A DNA stretch of 64,000 nt, from assembly GCA_030849805.1 (NCBI GenBank), contig JASANZ010002262.1, positions 62,001-126,000 of the forward strand, given 5' to 3'. Source of the stretch: Sergeia podlipaevii (taxonomy: Eukaryota > Euglenozoa > Kinetoplastea > Trypanosomatida > Trypanosomatidae). Under the pieces are notes generated by a model, which saw only the letters and a program-made list of their open reading frames with translations, was not told where the DNA came from and did no database searches. Shown piece by piece: positions 10,653-18,646 of the stretch. Within the stretch, counting starts at the first letter, position 1; each line of letters starts with the position of its first letter. The translations under genes were made by a program, and so were the position numbers.

Positions 10653-11275
10653 CTTTGATTGTGTGAGTAAGAACTGCGGGGAGCGAAATATATATGCGGT
10701 ATATGTAATGCACAAAAATATAGAAGGAACCCTACAATATAAATATAAATATATATATATATTAAAATCTACTTTGGCTCAGCTAAACAATTACTGCAAA
10801 TAACTACTTTTCCGTTTGTAAAGCTTTTAGCAATTAGAGTAAAAATGCACCGACAGAACGTATTGAAAGAATGTAATAAAAACAACAGAAAATAATAATA
10901 ATAATAATAATTGTTAAATGTACCATTTGCTCTTTACGTACAATGAAAAAAAAGTTAATGAATATAGTCATGAAAGTTCAGAGTAAAGCAAGCACATACA
11001 AAAGGAAAAAAAAAATGTTGTATAAAACGCCCCTGCAAATCACCACTTAATGAAGAAAGACAAATAAGAGTACATCGCCAACGTCAGCTTTGTTTTTCTT
11101 TTAGGAACTTCAAAATCACCACAAAATGAGAAGCATTTCGAGGAAGGGAAGACCAATATAAAACTCACAAAACATGGCCGTATGTAAATCATATTATCAT
11201 GCAGGCAAAACAAAAAAAGTTCCTCTTTGCAACATGGACAACAACAAAGAACCTCCACTCTGCTATTCGTCAGTG
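10653..11275. other. Intergenic region, no CDS
   Basis: AT-rich spacer with an AT-repeat near 10740-10765 and (TAA)n near 10890-10910. No reading frame is convincing. A frame at 11040-11258 on the minus strand is AT-rich with no domain. Confidence 0.5.
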
Positions 11276-11683
11276 TTAATGAAGTTTCCTTAATTTCTTT
11301 TCTTTACGCTTCTTGCCAATATCAACCTCTTTTGCCTTCTTCACAGCCACCTTAACATGCTCTTTGCGGCGTTTCATCGATTTTCTGATCATTAGCCGTG
11401 TTGAATCCCTGCGCCAGTCCAAAAGAGGAGCATTTTTCATTTCTGTTGGTAAATGAATCAGCCTAGTTGAGCTTCCTTTTATGCATACCCGCTCGCAAAT
11501 AGAAAGCGAGCTATCACGCGCCTGACACTTGGCATCCACCAACTCAATGTTTCCATTTGCTAAATCAAAGGACACCATTTTGCCGACATAGTAGCTGCCA
11601 TCCACGGTCTCCACAGTCACGCGCGCGTTGGTTCCCTCCACAACAGCCAATAATGGCACGTCCACGGATTCGGTGTCGTCCAT
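11276..11683 (-). CDS. Sm-fold protein, SmD3-like (candidate U2-specific Sm15K/SSm4)
   Basis: A small-nuclear-ribonucleoprotein core protein of 135 residues. The Sm1 motif runs from about VPLLAVVEG to SFDLANGNIELVD (residues 9-45), and Sm2 is ERVCIKGSSTRLIHLP (about 65-80), where CIKGSSTR parallels YIRGSKIR of SmD3. KNAPLLDW after Sm2 matches the conserved KNAPML of SmD3. The tail (about 95-135) is strongly basic (RKSMKRRKEHVKVAVKKAK and KKRKEKKLRKL). In trypanosomes U2 snRNP carries specific Sm15K and Sm16.5K proteins in place of SmD3 and SmB. The predicted mass of about 15 kDa and the SmD3-like sequence fit Sm15K, but canonical SmD3 is not excluded. The start is the ATG at 11683, since the longer frame begins with TTG. 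This is the first minus-strand gene next to the strand-switch region. Confidence 0.85.
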   Translation of the reverse strand: MDDTESVDVPLLAVVEGTNARVTVETVDGSYYVGKMVSFDLANGNIELVDAKCQARDSSLSICERVCIKGSSTRLIHLPTEMKNAPLLDWRRDSTRLMIRKSMKRRKEHVKVAVKKAKEVDIGKKRKEKKLRKLH

Positions 11684-12427
11684 CAGTCTACGCAATTTCT
11701 TTCCCCTATATAAAAAATAGCAATAAAAAAAACTTGTGGCCAGGTCTTTTTTTCTCCTTTAAGTACCGTGAAAAATCAGTAGCAACTAGATAACAAAAAT
11801 GTAAACATTGGAAAAAAAAGTGCATAATGGACATCAGAAACAGAAAAAAAAAAAAATGTAGTATCCACATAGCATGAGCACGACAAACATCAAGAAAACA
11901 ATGTAAGTGAATAATAAGGCTTTTTTATGCTTTTGTCCACTGACTCAACTTTTACCACAATAATGCTTCATACTTCGCCGCTGTTCAGCAGTCCTCCCCC
12001 CCCCCCCCCCCCCAAAGAAAAAAGGCACCAAGGTCTCATTCCCAGCCTCAAACACGGCGCGGCGAGCCGAAAGGGCATAATAGTTTGGGACGCTTCCCCC
12101 CCCCCCCTCCAATCGCTCGTGTAGCACGTGCTAGTAAACAGGCCGTTTATCTTTGTCGTATATCTGTTGTGACCGTGGCTCACTTTATGTGTAGCAGATA
12201 AGAGATAATATAGCCACCAAAAGAGCGGGAGTCGTATATGTTTATATCCACTGCAAAAGAGAAAAACATGGTATTGCACGGCGAGAAACATGAACAGATA
12301 AAGTATACTTACAAATTAAGCCATATCTTTTTATGAGAAATATATACAATTCTATTTAACTTCTCAATTTTTTTTCCTTCCACGTTTTGCTGCACAATTT
12401 TAGAGGAAGAGGTACTTTTTGGCCATC
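11684..12427. promoter_or_regulatory. Divergent strand-switch region, candidate transcription start region
   Basis: The only place in the window where gene direction diverges. In trypanosomatids such regions are usual Pol II initiation sites for polycistrons on both sides. It contains C18 at 11996-12013 and C12 at 12096-12107 (G-runs on the minus strand), about 80 bp apart and flanking a mixed GC-richer segment. Runs of G are reported at T. brucei transcription start regions. No TATA-like core promoter is claimed. Confidence 0.7.
12367..12403 (+). promoter_or_regulatory. Polypyrimidine tract and trans-splice acceptor for the first plus-strand gene
   Basis: A T/C-rich stretch from 12367 leads to the first clear acceptor AG at 12402-12403, 24 nt before the ATG at 12428. 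This supports 12428 over the upstream TTG at 12419. Confidence 0.55.
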
Positions 12428-13066
12428 ATGACCTTTTGGTCCACGGATGTTGACATAACTCCGTCTACGTTTGCTTCTAATTCAAATTCTTCTACTGTTT
12501 TAGACAACAGAATAAAACTTAGCTATGCCGAAGTTGTTGTTTCTTTAACCACAGCTGTTGGACTATTAGTGCTTGGAATTCTTCAATTGCTGTATCGCAT
12601 TACAAGCAGACACAGACAACTGTTAAGGGTTCAGCGCCAAATTCGTTTTGACGGAGCTTATTTGCTAGGAAAGCCTAGTACTAGCAAATCACGCAGAATT
12701 GTTGAAGAAGGATTAAAGACACACCGCAACAGAATTGAAAATCCACCGCAGTACAATCGTTTTATTCCAGCAGTAGTTGCCAGTTCACGAGACTCGCGTC
12801 AAGATTGTTCAGAAATGCTATTTCAAATTAGGAGGTTACTAAAGAAAACACATGGTAGAAGCGCTGAGCTTATGTCTATGCGCTGTTGTTTGTCATGCAT
12901 AAAAGCTGTTTTGCCACCTGAACCGACTGAGCGTTTTGCTCGGCTGTATGAAGCAATTGCGTTCAATACTGATCGAATTGAAAGCAACGAATTGTACGTT
13001 ACATCTGATGATATTAAATTTGTTCATGCATTTTTCTATAATACAATTTTGAAAGAATTACAGTAA
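12428..13066 (+). CDS. Small single-pass membrane protein, unknown (weak C1orf43/NICE-3 resemblance)
   Basis: A 212-residue protein I cannot name with confidence. The N-terminus (1-30) is Ser/Thr-rich, followed by one hydrophobic helix at about 32-55 (VVVSLTTAVGLLVLGILQLLY) and a basic flank (RITSRHRQLLRVQRQIR), predicting an N-out, C-cytosolic type III topology. The soluble part contains SAELMSMRCCLSCIKAV and ends with a helical stretch RLYEAIAFNTDRIESNELYV. The layout of short N-terminus, one helix, then a basic region and a terminal motif with a YE pair followed by a helix recalls metazoan C1orf43 (NICE-3), but identity is low and this is a guess. The gene is very A/T-rich at third positions. 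The start at 12428 is the first ATG after the acceptor AG. Confidence 0.7.
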   Translation: MTFWSTDVDITPSTFASNSNSSTVLDNRIKLSYAEVVVSLTTAVGLLVLGILQLLYRITSRHRQLLRVQRQIRFDGAYLLGKPSTSKSRRIVEEGLKTHRNRIENPPQYNRFIPAVVASSRDSRQDCSEMLFQIRRLLKKTHGRSAELMSMRCCLSCIKAVLPPEPTERFARLYEAIAFNTDRIESNELYVTSDDIKFVHAFFYNTILKELQ

Positions 13067-13819
13067 TTGATATTGCTTTTTTTTTTCAATTAGTCTGTCG
13101 CATAAAGAAAAGTGTTTGGAATGAGGAAATGGTATTGGCTATGCAAAAATGCCGCAATTTTATTTATTGCGCAAAATAGTTATAGTTTGCTTCATAAAAA
13201 AAATATTTCTTGTATAATATATTTTTACTTCTAGATTTTGTTTGATGTGCACTCACCTTTATATGTCCTCTTCAGTTTTTAAAAAAACCCGGAGGTGTGT
13301 AGTGAGAACCTTTTTTTTCTGTTGTTGTTGGCTATATTATTATTATTACTATTCCTTAAGTAGCAAAGAGAAAAAAGGAACTTACCTGTATCCAAGCAAT
13401 CAAACAAGAACAATTTGTTTGCGTAAATTTCCATATACTTTTTTTTACTATTATTACAACCATTGGGTTGCTCTTTTACTTTTTGTGAAAGTAAATGGTA
13501 GTTGACACTTTATAAATATAAATATATATGCTGTGCTGTTTTTTTTTTTAAAGGATCCGATAATTTAGTGTGACATTTTTCTTGATTTCCTTTCTTTCGT
13601 GTTTTTTTTTTGTTATGTTTGCTACTATTATTGTTGCAAAAATTGTGGCAAGTATCATTGCTTGACACGAAGAAATAAGCAGACCATATTCTGTTTTGCA
13701 AACACTGAAGGAGTGTAGAATTTTCAAGTAGGGTCTAGGAATCTCAAATTTTCTCTTAGGACAACCAATTTGCGTTTCACTTTATTTTTCTATTCGTGAC
13801 ACACGCTTTTTACCGTAAA
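13067..13819. other. Intergenic region, no CDS
   Basis: T-rich spacer with short TTA repeats. A candidate acceptor is TTCTCTTAG ending near 13759, which would give the ubiquilin mRNA a leader of about 60 nt. No gene is seen. Confidence 0.5.
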
Positions 13820-14746
13820 ATGAGTATTACTGTTAAACTTTCTAACGGAACGCAGAAGACAGTCGATGTGCCTGATTTTAGCATTACCGTTAATGAGTTA
13901 AAGAGGCTTGTTGCTCTGGCAGTTGATATTCCTGAAGATGAGCAGCGCATTGTTCTTCGTGGCAAAGTGCTGAAGGATGGCGATATTCTTTCTGCTGTGG
14001 GTATGGAAAGTGGAAATGCTGTTCATGTTGTTGGATGCAAGAAGAAGAGCACTCCTGCTCTAGCGACGGAAATACCTGCTTCAGCACCGACGCTCGCTGA
14101 GACAACTCCAGCCACGGCGCCAACGACGCAGGGCTCAACAGCAGGTGTCGCTCAAAGTAACCCTTATGCCGCTTTACTGGGTGCTGGTGGTATGGTTGCC
14201 CCACAAACTGCAGGAAATGCAATGCCTGGGAACTTTATGAATAGTTATGGTGGCGCTGGAATGGGGATGAACCCCACTCCTCAGCAAGCAATGGAGATGA
14301 TGCAAAATCCTTTTATGCAGCAGTTCATGCAGCAAGCTATGAGCGACCCTCAGTTTATGCAGCAGCTTGTTCAAAGCAATCCTATGCTAGCCAATATGCC
14401 TCCGGAGGCACTTCAGCAGAGCATGCAGATGATGCAGAACCCTGAAATGATGAGGCAGATGATGTCTATGATGGGTGGAATGTCTTCACCGAGTGGATCA
14501 GCAGCCCCTGCTTCTGCTACAGGAGTAACTGCGGCTCAGCCACAAGTACCTGGCTTTGGCGGTATGAATTTCAATCCTGCAATGTTTGCTCCTCCCCAGA
14601 CTCAGGGTGACCCGCGCGAGATTTATCGTGAGCAGTTAGCGCAACTGCGAGAGATGGGATTTCCCAATGAGGATGCTAATATTGCGGCTCTTCAACAATC
14701 ACAAGGGAATCTTTCGTTTGCCATTGAACGACTTTTTAGCGCGTAA
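13820..14746 (+). CDS. Ubiquilin/DSK2-like ubiquitin receptor (UBL-STI1-UBA)
   Basis: A shuttle factor that carries ubiquitylated clients to the proteasome. The 308-residue protein has a UBL domain at 1-72 (MSITVKLSNGTQKTVDV onward), a Thr/Ala/Pro-rich linker (about 75-120), a Met/Gln-rich STI1-type region at about 145-215 (QNPFMQQFMQQAM, PMLANMPPEALQQSMQMM) and a C-terminal UBA at about 267-308 (LREMGFPNEDANIAALQQ, ending IERLF). The UBA Met-Gly-Phe loop is intact. This is shorter than human ubiquilins (about 590-620), with one STI1 region, closer to yeast Dsk2. The start is the ATG at 13820, since the longer frame begins with GTG. The UBL ends in VVGCKKK rather than a Gly-Gly, so it is not processed like ubiquitin. 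Confidence 0.93.
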   Translation: MSITVKLSNGTQKTVDVPDFSITVNELKRLVALAVDIPEDEQRIVLRGKVLKDGDILSAVGMESGNAVHVVGCKKKSTPALATEIPASAPTLAETTPATAPTTQGSTAGVAQSNPYAALLGAGGMVAPQTAGNAMPGNFMNSYGGAGMGMNPTPQQAMEMMQNPFMQQFMQQAMSDPQFMQQLVQSNPMLANMPPEALQQSMQMMQNPEMMRQMMSMMGGMSSPSGSAAPASATGVTAAQPQVPGFGGMNFNPAMFAPPQTQGDPREIYREQLAQLREMGFPNEDANIAALQQSQGNLSFAIERLFSA

Positions 14747-15418
14747 GCTTTTGTTGTTGTTGTTGTTGCGCAGCTGATTAGTGGTTTATATATAGCCAGC
14801 TTTACTACTCACGTATTTTTTACGTCATTCTCAATACAGCTTGTTATTATTATTATTATTGTTTTTTTTTCGTTTTTTTTCCTTTCAGACTATTTGCGTA
14901 TATTGGCAGTTTGGTCACAAAAAGAAATAGTCTTCTTTTTTGTGTGTGTACAGAAGCACAATTTTTAAAAAGAGGCATGGGATGGTATTTACGCACTTGA
15001 TGCGAAAGATGGTTTTGTGCTGATGTGCTCCCCCTTACTTTTGATCATTTGAGTAAAAAGCGAAAGAAAAAAGCATGTGCTGAAAAAAATCAATAATAAT
15101 TAAGAATAAAAGTTTACGAGAGAAAAAATAAGAATTGTGCCAATATATTTATATCATTGGACACATGTATGACTTTGCAAAGCATTTTGCGTTCTTTTTA
15201 TTCATTAAAATATTCTGTTTTAAAACTTTATGAAAACAACTTTCTCAAAAATGATTTTTGTGTTCCCTTAAATAAAACTATTTTTTAGTTGTTGTTTTTT
15301 TTTTTTAGAGAGAGAGAAGAAGCTTTTGGATATCATCGATAGACAGTTAGCAGCGAAGATAGAAGACATATATTTGAGAAGCAACGGCACTAAAATAAGA
15401 AAAAAAAAAGTGTTGCAA
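14747..15418. other. Intergenic region and CRK3 5' leader
   Basis: Begins with (GTT)n after the ubiquilin stop and continues as T-rich spacer. A T12 tract at 15295-15306 ends in AG at 15307-15308, the likely trans-splice site for CRK3. The leader would then be 15309-15418 (110 nt). It is open in the CRK3 frame but has no ATG. Confidence 0.6.
15292..15308 (+). promoter_or_regulatory. Trans-splice acceptor for CRK3
   Basis: TTGT-T12-AG, with acceptor AG at 15307-15308. The next ATG downstream in frame is at 15419, which sets the CRK3 start. Confidence 0.6.
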
Positions 15419-16357
15419 ATGGCCGCTGTATCTCCTGTCAACTGGCCGATGCCCAGCGAGTATCGCGAAAACAATTTGGATCGTTATGTTCGTCTTGATG
15501 TGCTTGGTGAGGGAACATACGGAGTTGTTTACCGTGCCGTCGACAAGGTGACTGACGTAACGGTTGCCTTGAAGAAGGTTCGCTTAGATCGTGCCGAGGA
15601 GGGTATCCCTCAAACCGCACTGCGCGAAGTTTCCATTCTGCAGGAGGTGAATCACCCAAATATTGTGAATCTTCTAGATGTTGCGTGCGCCGATGGAAAG
15701 TTGTATCTCATCTTCGAGTATATGAGTCACGACCTACGGAAGGCTCTTGAGAAAAACGGCGGCCCGTTTTCGGTCAACACGCTAAAAAATCTTCTTTTTC
15801 AGTTGCTCGATGGTCTTTACTTTTGCCATCGCCACCGCATCTTGCACCGCGACTTGAAGCCAGCTAACATTCTTCTTACGGACGACAATGTTCTGAAGAT
15901 TGCCGACTTTGGACTTGCTCGCTCCTTTCAGGTCCCTCTTCACACCTACACCCACGAAGTGGTCACTTTGTGGTACAGAGCTCCGGAAATTCTTCTCGGA
16001 GAGAAGCATTACACCCCTGCTGTTGACATTTGGAGTGTCGGATGCATTTTTGCTGAACTTGCTCGCGGAAAAGTACTCTTTCGCGGCGACAGTGAAATTG
16101 GACAACTGTTTGCCGTTTTTCAGACACTGGGAACACCTATAGATGCCGAGGGTTCGTGGCCTGGCGTCAGCCGTCTTCCAGATTACGATGGTATGTTCCC
16201 CAAGTTTCCAGCGAAGCACTTGGCGACTATGGTACCCCAACTAGATGCCGATGGGTACGACCTCCTCACGAAGATGCTCCGATACAACCCTTCCGAGCGA
16301 ATCTCCGCAAAAGAGGCTCTCAATCACCCGTGGTTTGCCGATTTGAAACACAACTAA
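15419..16357 (+). CDS. Cyclin-dependent kinase, CRK3 type
   Basis: A cdc2-related kinase of 312 residues that should drive cell-cycle transitions with cyclins. All kinase landmarks are intact: glycine loop GEGTYG (30-35) with the Thr33/Tyr34 inhibitory pair, catalytic Lys52 in VALKK, PSTAIRE-equivalent PQTALRE (64-70), HRDLKPAN (143-150), DFG (163-165), and T-loop HTYTHEVVTLWYRAPE with activating Thr178. Strings such as HTYTHEVVTLWYRAPEILLGEKHYTP spread over 175-200 are those I associate with kinetoplastid CRK3. The PQTALRE variant and a short N-terminal extension (1-20) also fit. The ATG at 15419 is the first after the splice acceptor, and the longer frame starts with a TTG. Other CRKs (CRK1, 2, 6) are less likely. 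Confidence 0.9.
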   Translation: MAAVSPVNWPMPSEYRENNLDRYVRLDVLGEGTYGVVYRAVDKVTDVTVALKKVRLDRAEEGIPQTALREVSILQEVNHPNIVNLLDVACADGKLYLIFEYMSHDLRKALEKNGGPFSVNTLKNLLFQLLDGLYFCHRHRILHRDLKPANILLTDDNVLKIADFGLARSFQVPLHTYTHEVVTLWYRAPEILLGEKHYTPAVDIWSVGCIFAELARGKVLFRGDSEIGQLFAVFQTLGTPIDAEGSWPGVSRLPDYDGMFPKFPAKHLATMVPQLDADGYDLLTKMLRYNPSERISAKEALNHPWFADLKHN

Positions 16358-17107
16358 ATAGTTTTTTTTCCCCCTTTTCTGTCTTTGGTGTGCAGATGCA
16401 CATACATTCTTTTTTTGTGTGTGTGAGATATCCTTTCCTCTCCCCTCTTCTTTTCCATATATTGATATGGTTCATTAGATATTAGGGTCAAACATTTAGA
16501 TTTACATCGTTTGAATCCTTCTGCACGTAGTGGCTCACTTATTATTATTATTTCTATTTTATTGACGTTCTTCCGCTATGCAGTGTCGCTCTGTTTCCGC
16601 TTTTCCTTTTCACTATAGATACATTTTTGTTGTTGTTGTTGTTTAGAAAAAAAATATGCATGATGAGATTCCAATGAAAAAATGAGAAGGTGTGACACAG
16701 AGAAAAAGGAAGAAGAAAAAAAGAAGAAGGGATGGAGCAAATGTTAACTCAGTGTTCAGCAGCAGCTTGCGACAGTTGCTACAGTTTTTCTTGAATGGTT
16801 ACTTTTCCTTTAGTTTTAATAGAGTCCACTTCACGTATTGTACTAATTTTCTATTAATCCTCATTTGAGTGCTTTATTTCGTGTTGTTCTGCTATCCCAC
16901 CAATAACGGGTATCGAATAGTGCTTCTTTTGATGATCCAAGTTTAAGGATATTTTTCCAGGAGAGATTTCTTTTGCTTGGTGTCTTGACATTACTCGTCT
17001 TTTCCCTCCCTCTTGCTTTAAAATATTTTAACCCACAAAATTTTTGTAGATAGTATATACATATATATATATATATACAAATTTGCTTTCAGTTCCGTGC
17101 ATAGCAA
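16358..17107. other. Intergenic region, no CDS
   Basis: T-rich then mixed-composition spacer with a short purine block at about 16676-16735 and an AT-repeat near 17058-17078. The sequence TTTGCTTTCAG ending near 17091 is a good acceptor, about 16 nt before the next ATG. Confidence 0.5.
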
Positions 17108-17854
17108 ATGCCTGTATACACGCAAAGCGTGGCGGAGCAGACCGCCGATGAGCACGCCGTTCTACGTGCACGTGCTGCGCAATTTGAAGAGGAAGACGAG
17201 TGCAACCGCACTGCGCGAGAGAACGCTACCAATGCCACAATAGATACTACTATAGGAGATGGGCTGAAGGAAAAGAATCGCACTCTCCGCGAGACTATCA
17301 AGGAACAGCAGCGGCAACTTGCGGAGCTCAAATCAATTAGCATTACTGAGCTGTACCACGAATATAATCGCCTGGACAACAGGAGAGCCTTCTTGAGCAA
17401 CGAAAACGCTGGCATGCGCAACATCCTTGCAAATCAACGGAGGGATGTGAGGAAAGCGACAAAGGCTGCCAACGCGCAACAAGAGGTGCGCCGTCAGAAT
17501 GAGGAGCAAAATGCCTTTATGAGGGAAGATGCCCAGCAGTTCCGTGAGAAGCGCGAAAAGCTGAACAAGGAGACCCACAAACTCTCTCACGAGGAGGCGC
17601 GACTTCAAGAGGAGCTTGCGGCGATGCCTGAGGGTAGTGACGACATTGACACGGCCATCCGCAAGTTAGAGGAGGATAACGCGAAGAGGGATCGCCAGAT
17701 CAAGCAACTAGAGGACGAAGTCCAGACGGAGAAGGATGCAAACGGCCGCAAACCTGAGAAGGAAAGCGATGAAGACGAACAGGAAGAAGATGTTGCTCAG
17801 CTACGGGAAGAGTATGTGCAGTTGAAGGAACAATTGAAGCGAGTGAAGAAGTGA
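17108..17854 (+). CDS. Hypothetical coiled-coil protein
   Basis: I do not recognise this 248-residue protein. It is almost entirely charged helix from about residue 20 to the end: heptad-like stretches include LKEKNRTLRETIKEQQRQL (about 58-76), EEARLQEELAAM and IRKLEEDNAKRDRQIKQLED. The central part (about 80-125: TELYHEYNRLDNRRAFLSN) is less regular and may be the conserved core. An acidic insert EKESDEDEQEEDVAQL precedes the last coil. There is no signal peptide or membrane helix. It ends with basic KRVKK. A cytoskeletal, flagellar or adaptor role is typical for such proteins in trypanosomatids but cannot be shown here. The start at 17108 is an ATG just after a T-tract/CAG acceptor. Confidence 0.8.
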   Translation: MPVYTQSVAEQTADEHAVLRARAAQFEEEDECNRTARENATNATIDTTIGDGLKEKNRTLRETIKEQQRQLAELKSISITELYHEYNRLDNRRAFLSNENAGMRNILANQRRDVRKATKAANAQQEVRRQNEEQNAFMREDAQQFREKREKLNKETHKLSHEEARLQEELAAMPEGSDDIDTAIRKLEEDNAKRDRQIKQLEDEVQTEKDANGRKPEKESDEDEQEEDVAQLREEYVQLKEQLKRVKK

Positions 17855-18646
17855 GCCAAGTATGTGCATTAAAAGAGGAGGGCATCATTCATTTTTTTTT
17901 TTCCTACACACTTGTATTCCTCCTTTTTTCATTTTGCTTGTTATTCGCTTCTTCTTTTTTTTTCTTGTAAAGCTTTCTGCTTCTGCTTCTGATCCTGATC
18001 CTGATTCTTTGTGTGTTTGTGTGTGCTTGTGTTTTGTTACACACAATTAGTCTTATGTTTCCAGTATCACCATGTACAGCTATGAACAAACCAAAAGCGG
18101 CGGATGCGTGCATTTAGATGATGATGTTGTATGATATAGTGCGTACCTATGCGCTAAAGGTTTGACTGATAGACCGACATACTTTCTTTTCTTTTTAAAT
18201 CTCTTTGTTTGTTGTTGAACATTGTCACTTCGTCGTTGCAGCATGTATCTTTATATTTTTTTTTTCCTGGCGTGAAGCTACTAGAAGAGAAAAATAAATG
18301 CGAAGTTAAAAGGTCATACTTGGAGGCGCACCGCATTGCCACAGTAGGTATTCCTTGATTTTCCCTTGTTTTTGATGCCACTGCTTCTCTATAGAGGGTG
18401 CGTAGCGGGTTTGGGGTTTATGGTATGCCAGAATTGTAACGCTTCTCGATACACACACATGTGTGCGTGTCTGCGTGTCCTTTGTTCTTGTTGTTGCTGA
18501 TTTTTTATACTCTGCCCTTTCTTGTCCTTTTTTTTTTAATGCTACTTTTTATTGTCTATAATACAAGCACGTTTGCAAAGAAAATAAAGAAACCCGCGCA
18601 CGCACGCAAGGAAAGTGAGTAGCAGAATTATTTCCCAATCAAGATA
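17855..18646. other. Intergenic region, no CDS
   Basis: T-rich spacer with short CTTCTG and CTGATC iterations near 17975-18005. No conserved ORF. T-tracts near 18527-18540 and AGs downstream could serve splicing of the EF-G gene. Confidence 0.5.
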
